DNA from: Camarhynchus parvulus
Taxonomy: Eukaryota > Chordata > Aves > Passeriformes > Thraupidae
DNA: 64,000 bases
Assembly (NCBI RefSeq): GCF_901933205.1
Contig: NC_044572.1
Span: 73,467,465 to 73,531,464 of the forward strand
Reading direction: 5' to 3'
Part shown: positions 20,197 through 33,034 of the stretch, piece by piece
How positions within the stretch are numbered: the first letter of the stretch is position 1
Layout: every line of letters begins with the position of its first letter
Notes under the pieces: generated by a model
Databases searched by the model: none
Told to the model about the DNA's origin: nothing
The model's input: only the letters and a program-made list of their open reading frames with translations
Program-made: the position numbers and the translations under genes

Positions 20197-23100
20197 ATGA
20201 GTGCATCACATTTGTTTTTCAGAATCAAACCGTGTTTTCTTATATTTAACATATTCTCCTGAAAAATCTTAGGTTTCCATATATTATAATATAATGTGCA
20301 TAAATACTATGTACAGCCTTATTGAGAAGCACTGTTTGCTGTCACTTTAAAAATAATCATAAGAAAGTCAAACAGCACTCACTTTAGCCTTGCACGATCC
20401 AAAGTTCTGCAGTATTTTCTTGTCCAACATGTAGAAATTACTTTTATAGCTTGGATTCTATTATGGTAAATTGATAAATGTGGATTTGAACGCTCCACAC
20501 TGATATCTAGAACTACTGTTCCTCTATACAGAGTTAACAATGTTCAACAGTTTATTTATTTATTTACATAGTTGGGGTCAATTGCAATTTCAGCTAATTG
20601 TTTACTTTCATTCGAATTTGAAACATGGTAAATTAAAAGCTCTGTACTCCAGAGTTTTCGGTCAGTGAAACAAGCTACCTCCTTCAATATGATTCCCATT
20701 TTTGGTGCATCAGGGAAAGACTCTACATGCTGGGCAGCAATCCAAGCTAGGTAACAAAACAAATCTAGTTCTATCAAGGCACTTAAAGCAAAATGAACTG
20801 ATTTTTTGTGAAATAGTGGAGAAAAAAAATCCACTAGCACATGAGGATTAATTTTTGTCTTTGTAGAAACAGATGGATCAACTACCTTATGAAAGAATAT
20901 GAAGCATAAATATAATGATTTAACCTATATTATCAATTAAGTTCTTTGTTTCTAAAACTCTAAGCCTGTTTCCTCATCTTAGAAAAAAAATCCATAAATA
21001 AAAGGAATAATGGGTTGTATGTCATAAAATATGAAAGGGAAAGTATTCTTGTGATGTACACCACCACTATTAAGAGTGTTCAGATTACCTTGAGTGTTTA
21101 TATTAGAATAATTTTTAAGGAATTCTGAATTCTCCAGAAAATTATCTGTTCCCCTCTTAACTCTTCTCTATTATTATATTTTATACTATTATTTGTAGCT
21201 ATCTGGATGCGTTTTTTTTTAATATTTCTGTTACAAGTTGCTTCTTAGTTGTATCTTTCAAAGAAGTAGTATTAAAGATTTCTGTGTGGTAAACTTAATA
21301 GCAGCTGCATCAGATCCTCAGATTCTTCCAGTTAGCAGATTTCTTCGGCATTGGATCCTGTGCAAGAATTACTCCACTACAGTAATGAAGAGCATTAATT
21401 CCTCTTTAAGTTACATCCACCATTCGCTTATATCTCTGCCAGGTTGTCTGAACTTAAATTTCACAAACAGGAGTAAAAGAAAGAATTGAAAATTATTCTC
21501 TTAATAAGTATGACAAACACACACAGTAAGTCAATTTTAGTGTAGTGTTGCCTTGTGTTTGATTTTTTTTGTTTGATTTTTTTACCATCAAAGCATGATT
21601 AACTTATAGCTGAGGTCAAAAGCATCTATTAGGTGACACAAATCTATAAAAAATGTGCAAATCTGTAATAGATAGAAATGTGAGCCATCCAGTTAACACT
21701 TCTTGTCATTTTCTGTTTTTTAAAAGTACTCTTTCTTCATGGGGAGTGGGAAAGGTGATGAAGTGTTTTTCTAAAAACTGTATTTTCTCATCATCAGTGT
21801 TGAACACAGAGATATTTGTGTGTTGATGCTCCAGTGTGTGTATAGTTATATGTATATGTATTTATACAGGCACATACAAATGAACATATACAAATCTGAG
21901 AGATCCTATCGATTCCTTTGGAGGTGATGTGAGTGTTCTAGGGCTGAGAAAAGTATCTCATGCTACTACTAGACACACATTTGAAGTACTATATTATTGG
22001 GATGTCTGTGATGTCTATTTGTCTTTCCCATAGTCTATTCCCCATAACACTCTAAACTGTTAAGTGTACTGGCCATCTTCACAGGAACTAAAAATGGTCT
22101 CATACTTCTTGGAAATGAGCCTCAGTTAGTTTCTTCCCTGCAGTTTTTCATAAGAAGAGCTTGCTTATATACTTTTCTGCAGGAATACATCAGGTAAAGC
22201 TTCAGGGAAAAGGAGTGGATCTGGAAGAAGTCTTCATTAGTTCCACTGTCACAAACACCTGGTCACATTTGACTTTCCTACTTTGAAAAACTTTCTGTAG
22301 GCGAACTTCTGTAACCAGTGAAGAATAGATTGTGCTCAAATCATACTTCACTTTCTTTTAAATTATGGTGCTATATTCCGCAGATCAAACTCTAAAACCC
22401 TTTGTTTTCATTGATCTTTAGGTCATGGCATAGCATGGTTGCAGTATACATTGGGTCAAGGACAGTATACCAGCATTGCACATAAAAAATATTCCTTTCA
22501 CCCTTGGATATAAAACGTAAGAAGGCAGTAAGTATTTTTAAGTTTAATTCAAAGACTATCTCTCTATGAACAAATAAGCTATTTTGTAACAAAGGACTGC
22601 TGTATGATCCAGCTTAGCCCTTGACAGCTTATAAAGCCCTATGTACAGAAAGCAGTAGCCAACAGCAATAGAGGCGATAAAAACCTCGAGTTACAGAGCC
22701 GTCTGCTATGAACTGAAGATAAGAATACCAGCATGACAAAATGTGCTAGACCAGGCACTGATGAAAGTGTCTGAAAACTTTGGAAAAATTTCCACTACTT
22801 TTCAGGTCAGTCATTGGTTTTCTTTCTTTTGTTCTCAGATGGATATGTATCCGTTCTTAACACAGCCAGGTTACCAAAGTAATCTACCATACAGCAAAGA
22901 GCCTGTCACTTGTCAGATGTAAAGTCCTAAGAGAAACAAAACCCAGGGTGTAAGTGGCTGCAAGCCTTTCTTCTACTATCTTAATTCCAGGCTCCCTTAA
23001 ATTCTTTTTTCCTGTTATTACTTTCCCTCCTTACTTATCAAATCTCTAAATTGGCTTGCACATTTAATAAAGTGGTTTAAGGAGTATGTACCTTCTTCTG

Positions 23101-26043
23101 CAGACCTAAACCTGATTAAATAAGCTGTCTGGTCTATAATGCAGAAGATTCCTTTCTCCTTTCAAACATTTCTTCCTGTATGCTCAGAATACAAGGCTTT
23201 ATCTTAGAACAAACAAACAAAAAAAAAAAAAAAAAACAAACAAAGAAGCAAGCCAATGCCAAGGGTTCTTTTTAAAAGCTTATCTTTCTTTAAATCCTTT
23301 CTTTTCTGATACATATTTTACCATAATATTCTTTTTTTGTAGGGGGGGATTGTAGATGACACGGTTTAGTCCTTTTATTATTCATAAATCAATGTATTTA
23401 TTAAATCTGTGTTAGATTGATCTGAAATCTATTAATCTTACTTTAGCAAATAATTTTGTGGCATGTGCCTGTATCTAACACAGAAATTAAAACCATTTAG
23501 AATTCAGAAGAATTACCACAGACCTAGGGAGATAAATACCTTTTTAAGTACCATGTATGCTTCATTATTGTGTTGTATATATGCCATAACACAGTCATTA
23601 AGGGAAGAAGGAAGAAATTAAATTTTTATTATTATTAAATAAAAATATCAAGGTAAAAATACAAGATTATTCCAAGGAAAAGTCCAGTAAGTCAAATATT
23701 GCATTTATCTATTAATTTTTAAAAGATATTTTTATCACTTCAGGATGCTTTATTTCCAGAGGGAGTAGGATATTGAGAGGATATTCTACAAAAATGGCTT
23801 TACAAATGCCTACTTTTTGGAGTAAAGTAAAGCAAATTGTTCTTCTTGTGTCTGATTGGTTGTAAAATCATGAGAGAGAAGACTAGGTGATTGAGATTTT
23901 TGATCTGGAAATCCTTGACCTTATGAGTATGCTTGAGTTTCTCTGCAGGTGCAGAGCAAACTGTGAAGCTCTCAGGCAAGCAGTGTACTTGCTCTACTAC
24001 TTCGCTCATTTTTATTGTTGAAGAAACACTAGAACTGTGTGAAAACTACAAAGGACAATGACCAAAAAGTATTTATTCTGACTATTAAATTGCCTGAATT
24101 CAGGCATACTTACAAACTGTTCCATATAAACCTTAGTACAATTAAAATCTCGTCATTTAAGAATTAGTAAAGTTGCAGTTAGGATACCTATTTGAAATAA
24201 TCTTCTGAACCTGGCAAAGCAGAAATTGAAACACTGAAAACACTTAAATTGTAGTAAAATAAAAAAAATAATTAGATATTAAGGTAAAAGTCATTAGAAA
24301 AAAACTGGTCCAAATATTTGTTACTGCTTTCTGCCTAGGTTCTGGCAGCCTTGGTTAGGGGTATTTCAGACAGAAACTACTGGATGTCTTTAGAGAACAC
24401 ACCTCAAGTTCTACATCACATTTCAGTTTCTACCAGTCTGGTCTTACTCAATCACTCCAAAAGTGAACATGTAGTAAATAGCATCTTGTTATTTGTTGTC
24501 TGTTTGCTCTTCATGACACCAACAAATCTGCAGGCTGGGAAAGAAGAAATCATCTCATGGCAGTCCTGTGATATGCATGTTCTTTGATTGAAATATTCTG
24601 AGCTTTAGCTTATGGGTGTAAAAAAGGCTGGAAAATTGCCTAATTAGTTTAAAGTTCATGAGGCAAGGAGTTCAGTTGTAAAATATATATTTTTTTGTGT
24701 TAAATAACCCAAAATTTCTCCATATTTAGGTGGAAGAGTATGGTTAAGGACTGCCTACATTTACACTTAATTTAATATTAGCTTACAAATGGTGTTGAAC
24801 AGCTGCCAATGGATTCTCCCACTGAGAAATGTCACAAAGCAACTGACTGTGTTGTTTTGTTTCTAAAACCTCTTTTATCTTTTGTGTCTTACAATAAATA
24901 TTTCCAGTTGTACTCTTGCTTGCAAATCATTTATTACTGCAAAAATAATTTCTTTGTGCAGCCTGGAAATTGAGACAATCACACTACTTTTTCTTATTAC
25001 CTATAATTTGAAATACTGATAAGAACAAGATGTATTTTATCTGCATCTCCACCGTGGTCAAGGTCTAGGTTGTCAGATTTTAGGAAATTATGTAGGGTCT
25101 CCAGCTAATTTCCTTTATTAATAAAACCAAGCTGGGGACTCTTTAAAAATATAACCCAACTTTTAACAATGTAATTGTTTATTTCTAGGAAATAACATAT
25201 GAGAGAAGATAAGAATTGTCATGCTGGGATGAGTGAGTCCACCCATTACAGCACTAGACTACAACCAAGAATATCTGTTCTCGTATGTTTTACATGAACA
25301 TGAAAAATACTACGCTTAAAGAAATGTCATGAGGAAGGAAATACACTCTGAAGGGTAAAGAGACCTAATGAAAACCTTCCATGATTGTTCCACATATTTT
25401 ATAGATTGAAAGGGCATTGATGTTTCTGAAGGTTACAAAGTTGTATTCAAGTCAGCAGCACTCCAGCTGAGAATAAAGCATGTGCTAATGAACTGCGTAG
25501 GTTGTAAACCAACATTTGTTGGATTAGCACCCCATTAACAGAGATATTTCATAATCACTTTCACTTCAGTCTAGAAGAAATTGGTAAAAAAATTGACTTT
25601 GTTAGTATATGTCTCAATTACTTTAATAAGAGAAAGGGTCATTAGCTGTTACACACATTTTTAAGGCCTATTAGGTACCTTTCCTTAGTTATCTAATCCT
25701 CTGAAAAATGTAACATTCCTATATTCCTTACTTCCTTACTTCGTGTTGCAGGCAAAAAAAATCTTCATTGTTAGGTTAGTGAGAAACACTGGCTGTATTC
25801 TTCAGAAAATCTAAGTGTCTGCATATCCAAACACAGATATATATATATCCATATAGATGTACACAGTGAAATTTAATCCTATTTTTGATTCACTTGGGGC
25901 TCATAGAAACATGGAACAGAAAGACATCATGAGAGGCTGTGATGTATGTATGATCCTGGTTTTAGCTGAAATAATTTTTGTCTCAGTAGTGGGTACACTC
26001 CTGTGTTTTGGATTTACTATGAGAATAATGTTGATAACACAGT
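20197..26043. other. AT-rich intergenic or intronic sequence
   Basis: About 5.8 kb without a recognised gene. An A-rich CAAA/poly-A stretch lies at 23210-23244. A 94-codon minus-strand frame at 20840-20556 has an ordinary amino-acid composition, but I recognise no domain and see no flanking exon signals I would trust. Confidence 0.45.
23210..23244 (+). repeat. (CAAA)n / poly-A low-complexity stretch
   Basis: CAAACAAACA followed by about 17 adenines and CAAACAAAG. Simple repeat. Confidence 0.85.
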
Positions 26044-27892
26044 GATGTTTTTGTTGTTGCTAAGTAGTGCTTACTAGAACCTAACATAACTTTTCAGTTA
26101 TTTCATGTTGCACCAGTGAGGAGCTGCACAAAAAGCTGCGTGGAAGCATAGCAAAGTCAACTGACTGGAACTGGCTAAAGAGATATTCCACACCCTAGAA
26201 TGCCATGTTCCATTTATAAATTGGGGTTGAATTGACCAGGAACTGCATGGAGAGGCTGAACATTGGTCCGTGGGTGGTAGTGATGGTATTGTGCATCACT
26301 TCTTTCTCTCAAGTGTTATTCATAGAATCATAGAATAATTTGGTTGGAAAGGAACCTTAAAGACCATCTAGTTCCAACACCCCTGCCATGGGCAGGGGCA
26401 GCTTCCACTAGACCAGGTTGTTAAAGTCCACTCCAGCCTTGAATACTTTCAGGGATAGGCCATCCAAAACTTCTCTGAGCAACCTGTTCCAGTGTCGCAT
26501 CACCCCCACAGTAAAGAACGCCTTCCTAATATCTAACCTAAACCCACTCTCTTTCAATTTAAAGCCATGACCCCTTGTCCTATCACTAACCACCCATACA
26601 AAAAGTCCTTCTCCAGACTTTTTGTAAATTCCCTTTAGCTACTGGAAGGCTGCTATAAGATGTCCCCAGACTTCTTGTCTCTAGTCTGGTAAACCCCAAC
26701 TCTTACAACCTGTGTTCATGTGAGAGAAGGCTGCTATCAATCACTTCATCTCCCAGCCTTTACTTCTGCTTGGGAGTACCCCAACACAGGCACAGGACTT
26801 TGCACTTGTCCCTGCTGAACTGCATCAGATTCATACAGCCCCACCTCTTAAGCCTGACAAGGTCCCTCTGGATGGCATCCGTTCCCTCCAGCACACTGAC
26901 TGCACCACACAACTTGGTGTTGGCAAACTTGCTGAGGGTGCACTGTCTGTGATAAATATGTTAACGAGTGCTGGTCCCAAAACCAACCCCTGAGGAGCAC
27001 CACTCATCAGTGGTCTCCACTTGGACAGAGAGCCACATGACCACAACTTGTTGAGTGCAACCATCCAGCCAAATCCTTAACCACCGAGTAGTCAACCCAT
27101 CAAATCCACGCCTCTACACTTTAGAGAAAAGGATGTCATGCAGGGCAGCGTCAAATACTTTGCACAAGCTCTGGTAGATGACATCTGTTGCTCTTCTCTC
27201 ATTCATCATTGCTGTAATCTTGTCCTAGGGGGAAAATAAATTTGTCAGGCACAATTTGCTGTTAGGAAAGACATAATGGCTGTCACCAATCATGTCATTT
27301 TCTGTGTGTCCTAACATAATTTCTAGAAGCATCTTCTCCATGATCTTGTTGGGCACCAAGGCTGACAGACCTGTAATCCCCTGGATCTTCCTCATTTCCC
27401 TTTTTAAAAATAACCATTATATTTCCCTTTTTTCAGTCACTGGGAACTTCCCCAGACTGTTGTGTCTTCTCAAATATGGTGGATGGTGGCTTAGCCATTT
27501 CGTCAGCCAACTCCCTCAGGACCTTTGGATGTATCTCATCAAGTCCCATGGACCTGTATACCTTCAGGTTCCTGAGATAGTTTTGTACCTGATCTCCCAC
27601 TGCAGCAGATGATTCTTCATTCTCCCACTCTCTCTTTTTCATTACAATTATCAATACTTTTATAAAGCACCAGTAATAATAGAAATAGTAGTGGAAGTAT
27701 TAATACTAGTAATAGTATTAATAGTAGTTTCATGTGTATTTTGTTTCAGTTATTAAACTCCTTTCATCTCAGCCCATAAGGTTTACTTTTTTTTTCTTTC
27801 TCTCATTCTCCTCCCCACTGGGGGAAGGTGGGCAGTGGAGTGAATGACAGACCGACTAGTACAGAGTTTCAGGTTGGGTTTAAGCCATGACA
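26044..27892 (+). mobile_element. ERVL-type solo LTR, sense, split by a CR1
   Basis: Left part (to about 26322) carries GCTAAGTAGTGCTTACT, GGAAGCATAGCAAAGTCAAC, AGAGATATTCCACACC, a TATAAA at 26215-26220 and GTATTGTGCATCACTTCTTT. Right part (from about 27630) resumes with TTTTTCATTACAATTATCAA, a degraded TAT/TAG-rich run, ATTAAA at 27752-27757, CTTTCATCTCAGCCCATAAG and the end GGGTTTAAGCCATGACA. Both halves match the order of avian ERVL LTRs, so they are one element. The start is approximate and I found no clean duplication. Confidence 0.75.
26323..27628 (-). mobile_element. CR1 LINE, antisense, 5'-truncated, inserted into an ERVL-type LTR
   Basis: Begins with the antisense CR1 tail (CATAGAATCATAGAATAATT) and reads back about 1.3 kb. 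Broken minus-strand RT remnants are SMGLDEIHPKVLRELADEMA (within 27654-27433), the QGLVLGP box (within 27064-26831) and a C-terminal FFTVGVMRHWNRLLREVLDG (26593-26408), in different frames. This copy retains the N-terminal RT region, more than the others here. The 5' junction lies somewhere near 27620-27630. Confidence 0.88.
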
Positions 27893-28639
27893 ATTATCAA
27901 CTTTCATAACATATTTTTCTTACTTGTTTTAAAATTTCCAGTGATGGGGATATTATAATCTCTCAAGGCATTTCATTAAAGTGTATAGTTACATTTACCA
28001 TTAGTCTTTTTTTCCTCTTGATTAGGATATTAACCTGCATTATTCACTTTCAAATCCGTTATGGTCATTCTATTGACAGTGAACATGGAGAACAGATTAT
28101 ACCCTTTTGCTTTACAGCTGTCTTTTATGTGTTTAGAGATTTTACATTTCTCTTCCAACTTCTCCTCTAGATAGACTACATCAGTTCTCATTCAGAATGT
28201 CTGATATGTCCCATTGTTTTCTTCAAACTCCTTACAAATCATCTACATATTTAAAATATTTATTTTACCACAATCACATGAGTGGAAATCCATACAGGCA
28301 TGATTTTCTCTGGAATTGTGTTTCTATTGCAGGAAAAAACATAACTATAATTTTTCAAGAAGTATAAATTAAGCGTTTTAGTTCATACCTCCTGTCAGAG
28401 CCTGAAATGTTTTGGTTTATTGCTTAAACATTTTTATGTAGGACTTTTGCCTATTATGGCAAAGTTGTTTAACAAAATTTGCATGGACGACCACTGCCCA
28501 CTGAATGTGTCCTCTGGACTGAGGCCCTGAACTGTGAGTTAAAACACTTAAGGCTATTCCAGATAAGAAAATGTGACACTACTATTTTAAGCATATCCAC
28601 TCTGCAAAGTAATTGATAAGGCTGGGAGGACACTTCCAC
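27893..28639. other. AT-rich sequence, nothing recognised
   Basis: No gene or clear repeat in the first 550 bp. From about 28470 composition rises towards the LTR-like block that follows, so that element may start earlier than I placed it. Confidence 0.4.
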
Positions 28640-29410
28640 AGGAGAACCAAGCCCAGCAACTTCGGGGTGGAGGCCATAGCTCCAGGCTTTTCTGCTGTCA
28701 GGCTTGCAGAGACCCCCAGACCAAAGTGGGGAGGAGGACAGCCTTGGGTGCATGGAGCAACCTCTGGTCAGTGGCAGTGAACACCCATCCTTCATTACAT
28801 GAACTGGCTCAGCTGTGAAATTGTCCCTCCACCCTCGGAAAGCCACATCCACAGAGCATGCACAAGAAGGGGCAGCAGAGGAGGTATCACAATCCATAAA
28901 AGGCCCCTGAAGTTCCCCCAGACTCATTCCTGAGGCCTTGCACCAGAACACTGCACATGATGCACTGATCCACAGTCTTGCAAGAGACAGCGACAAACTT
29001 GCCCTCCCTAGGAGAGGCATGAGGGTGCTCCCACCTGGCCCAAATGTATATTAATCCTTTGGATTGTACACTTTTATGTGGGGGAAAAAGAAGACCAGGC
29101 GGAGGGGATGGACAAGACATTGTTGGGACCCACGGAGTAGTGATAGGTTTTCTCTTGATATCTCTCTGTCAATCTTTCTGTCCATCTGCCCCCTGCTCCC
29201 CTTTTCTGTTTCTTTCTTTTTCTTTCGCTTTGCTTTTCTTGCTGTTACATAAAATATATACTTTAAAATAAAATATATCAATTTCTTGGTATCAACATTT
29301 AACCTCGTTTGGTTTTAATTATGTTTTGGGGAATATTTTGAATATTTTGAACCTTTGAATATTTGTAATCCACAGAGAGCTCACTTGCTCCTCTGTGATT
29401 AGAGCAGATC
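28640..29410 (+). mobile_element. LTR-like segment, sense, family uncertain
   Basis: A GC-richer block with a CCATAAAAGG TATA-like motif near 28895, a later GTATATTAATCC, GGGACCCACGGAGTAG near 29126, a pyrimidine-rich stretch and a polyadenylation signal AATAAA at 29267-29272, then a T-rich end. The order resembles avian LTRs I have seen, but the ends are not defined and no target duplication was found. A 183-codon minus-strand frame crosses it and has no recognised domain. Confidence 0.4.
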
Positions 29411-29769
29411 ATAACACGTCCTTAATTCTTGACTTCCTTTTTTTTCCCCCCTCATTTCCCAGTTCTGGAATTTTCCACATTCATAATGAGTTCCTCTTCT
29501 TCTTGTTACAAAAAAACAACACAAAGTGACTTGAAACTTCTGGATGAAAGATGGATTCTTGTAATATGTCACTGAATGAGCAAGTAAAAGTACAACGTTA
29601 AGTGGCAGAAGGATGGATGGGTAGAAAGATTATCAGGGATATGAATTTATTCTGCATTGTTGCCAGGATCATTATGGAGCCTGAAGTCCACCCTGTGGAG
29701 GACCAATTTCATGTTCATCCCTTAGTTAGTGATGCCTCACCCTTACTCAAGGCAGAGTAGATTAGATAC

Positions 29770-29886
29770 AGGTGAAAGTTCTTTACTATAACATGTAAAC
29801 CTGGTCAAGCAGTTTCCCTGTCCATGGCTGGAGGGCTGGAGTTAGGTCCCTTCCAACCCTAACCATTCCATGATTCTTTGATTCTA
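29770..29886 (+). mobile_element. CR1 3' end, sense, short
   Basis: GGTGAAAGTTCTTTACTATA, then GGTCCCTTCCAACCCTAACC and ATTCCATGATTCTTTGATTCT: the CR1 3' end and tail. About 115 bp, divergent, no coding potential. Confidence 0.75.
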
Positions 29887-31567
29887 CTTCTGCTTCATTT
29901 CTAAACCTCACTGCTGTCTAACTTACCTAGCCATCAGGTTCTTACCTGTATGATTTTTGTGAAGCCTTTCAAGCTTGTCTCAGCTCTTCACTTGTCTGCT
30001 TGGCTCTCCTGGGTCTTGCCACTGGTAACTCCCTTAAGGGAGCTGATCCTCTGCTTAAATTACTTTGGAGGGAAATCAACAGGATAAATCAGCATATTCA
30101 ACTCTTTAATAAGTGAAAATAGCTGTTCATTCCCTTCTTTCCATTCCTACATCGAGTAGATCCCAAATTATTTTTGCAGTGTTTATTTCTTTTGTTGAGT
30201 TTACCGCTGGTGAGGGCAACATAGAGGAAGAAAGAGGAAAGGGGTCTAGACTATAATCATGGTTTTGCTGTAGTAACAGTATTCTGTGTGCCAGTTTGTG
30301 TAACTTAGCTAGAAAAGCTTAGAAACATGACAAAGTGTTTCATCTGCTAACTAGACAAACTGAATAGCTGCTGATAAAGCTGTATTGGGCGACTTATTTC
30401 ATTTTAAAGTAAGCCATCTAACAGGATTTACATATTCCCCTTCTGGTAGCAGAGATAATCTGACTTCTGAATGAGGGTGAGAAGCTTATGCATATGAATA
30501 AGAAACATTTGTTTATTTAAAGAGTGACTGACAGAGGGTCAAAAGATAGATCTGATGTGATTTAGATCATCTGTTGTTTTCCAACATCATCTAAAGAGAC
30601 CTCTCATATTGTCCCAAGAGCTGCAATACTAAAACTGTAAGGACATCAGATTTGATAATAAAAAGATTGCAACAGCATGAAATAGTAACATTTCCTTGCA
30701 TCTTTAGAAGCCCACAAACACTTAATAATTCTTTCATAGAATTTTTCTAACCAAAGTTATGAAGGGATGTGCTTGTGAATGCACATGTAGACAGCATAGA
30801 TATACAAACATCTCACAAAAAACTTTTGGTGTAATATCATGGAGAGTAAAAGAGAATGGGAGCTTTTACAAAAAACAGAAGTTTTGCAGCCTCAATAATT
30901 TTTTCTTTCAAGTTACTCAGAAAGATGCCCAGAGCTGGCTCAAGATCTCTTTCACCAACACAGAAAAAATTAAACTTTGCAGCTCTATAGGTGAGAATCT
31001 AAGAATGGCTGGAGCAGGAATACAAAACCACAGGGAAGCTGCGGTGAGCTCAGACGCTTGCCATTGCTCCTGCTGCCTCGCAGATGGGAAAACGTGGGGA
31101 ACAACTGCTCCCACACCAGCAGCTGCCACCGTTGCCTGCTCACTTTCCAGAACTCTGGCATAGATAAATCTTGTATTGGGGTCATAGACATCATTCATAT
31201 ATCAATTTTGCCTATGCCAAAAGCCACTTTTTTTCCCTACACATTTGCACTACATATCTATTTTCTGCAAAGAATTCTAACTCTGACGTGTGCATGCTCT
31301 TAAATAGAACCACATTGGATCATGCCACCATGAAGTACTTGTTTTGTTCTTTAAGACTTTTAATATGAGACTTTTAATGCAAATTGTTATTAACTCTAAT
31401 AGCTTTCTATTACTCTTTTTGGTTTGTATCAGCTGTGTATTCTGTTTTTGAAACTGAATGAAAAAGAAATGAACAAAGGTTTTAGTTCCATTTGTTCCCT
31501 GAAAAAAATTTAGAATGAACAAAGGAACACTTTGTGTTTTGCTTCAGTAAGCTGATAAATTTAAATA

Positions 31568-31617
31568 CAGTTCTTCTTTACCAAGACCTATTCAGTTCTT
31601 CTTTACCAATACCTGAA
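31568..31617. repeat. 25-bp imperfect tandem duplication
   Basis: CAGTTCTTCTTTACCAAGAC then CTATT is followed directly by a second copy, CAGTTCTTCTTTACCAATAC then CTGAA. A small local duplication with a few changes. Confidence 0.85.
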
Positions 31618-32415
31618 TATTTCTGTGCACTGAAGGTATGTTCTTGAGGAAATTCTAATTAGAATTTAAGTTTCTTCCACAAAAAGAATTTCTTATATTT
31701 TAGATCCTTTTCAGTCACATTTCGCATTTACCATTTATTCAAATTCCTTTTAGCATCTGTCTTGTCCATTGCATTTTAGAATACTTTAGTCAGTGCAAAT
31801 GGTACTGCTGATATTAAACATTCCCAAAGACTTTTCCAATATGTAGGTACATTTCCACAATAGAGTTGTTATCTCTTTTAGTAGTCTTTGAAATCTTCCC
31901 ACTGAGTTTGACCTATCAGTCATTGCTTTGTTATCTTCTCTGACCATGTTTAACTGAGCTTAGAACCATATATGAATATGGTTTTTCTCTAGCAAAAATC
32001 TGTTCTTCCTTGAATCTGGTTTTCATTAATAAGGTTTCAGAACAGTCACCAGGAGGTGTGTTTGATCAAAACCCCAGAACTTTCTGCATTCTGGCTCTTA
32101 ATTGCACGTATTGTTAGAAAACTATTTCATATTAATAGATTGCTTTTGCTACTTGCAGGGAAGAGGAACACCTGCTGTTAAAATTCTGGTTAACTGTTTC
32201 TTAACCCATCATTGTCAGTTTAGTATCCATTTTTTTCTGCACACTCCCGTCCATTTTTAAGAAATTGTACATTTATATCTACAGATATATAAATGTAGAT
32301 ATATTTTTTAAAAATATATAGTGTATGTATATGTATATATCATGTATATGATTTACCCTGTAGACCTGTTTTTTTTTCACAGAAATTTAAGTTGAAATGG
32401 AGAATAGATAAAAAC

Positions 32416-32456
32416 ATATATATATATTTAATATATATATATATATATATATATAT
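32416..32456. repeat. (TA)n microsatellite
   Basis: TATATATATATTTA followed by about 13 uninterrupted AT units, with more TATA-rich sequence upstream at 32270-32345. Simple repeat. Confidence 0.92.
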
Positions 32457-33015
32457 CATGCATTTCTAAAACTGATTCACTTTTTCAAATCTTTTAAGCC
32501 GGGCATGACATTCAAAGTATTATGGAATTATTCAAACAAAAACATATTTCTCCCATGTTTTCATCAAGTACAACTACTAATCAAATAATTTAAAATTCCA
32601 TTGGCTTTCAAAGAACTACTTAGTAAAAATAATGTGGGCAGTCAAAATAGAATGTTAGTAATCTTGAAATTATGCCATCTCATCCAGCAGTACTCGGTGA
32701 TATCAGTTTACCTCTGCATGTTTATTTTCATAAGAAATTAGATATTTAAGAATGCTGGACAATGAATTTGTGGACATTTGAGTATACTGGAAAGAAGAAA
32801 CTCTACAAGCTTATGAGTTAGACAAAACAGAAAAATGGAAATAAATATTTAAAAATATATTTTACATATATCAGAGAAACATAGAAACATATTGGAGAAA
32901 ACATTATTTGAGGTTTACCTGTCTCCAATTTACTATTTCTTTTCCTCCTTTTGTTTTCCAATAGCTTTTTGTTGGCAACACGGTGCCTTCCTCCACCCAA
33001 GCAACTGCAACTGCA

Positions 33016-33034
33016 TTTTTTTTTTTTTTTTTTT
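33016..33034 (+). repeat. T19 homopolymer
   Basis: Nineteen consecutive thymines between CTGCA and GGCGCG. Confidence 0.9.

Noticed and set aside
20556..20840. 94-codon minus-strand frame with ordinary protein-like composition
   Set aside because: I briefly considered a host exon or pseudogene, but found no recognisable domain and no reliable splice context; a protein search would decide.
28469..29020. 183-codon minus-strand frame
   Set aside because: Lies across an LTR-like, GC-richer segment. The product has no domain I recognise and irregular Cys/Ser/Pro-rich composition; probably a chance frame.
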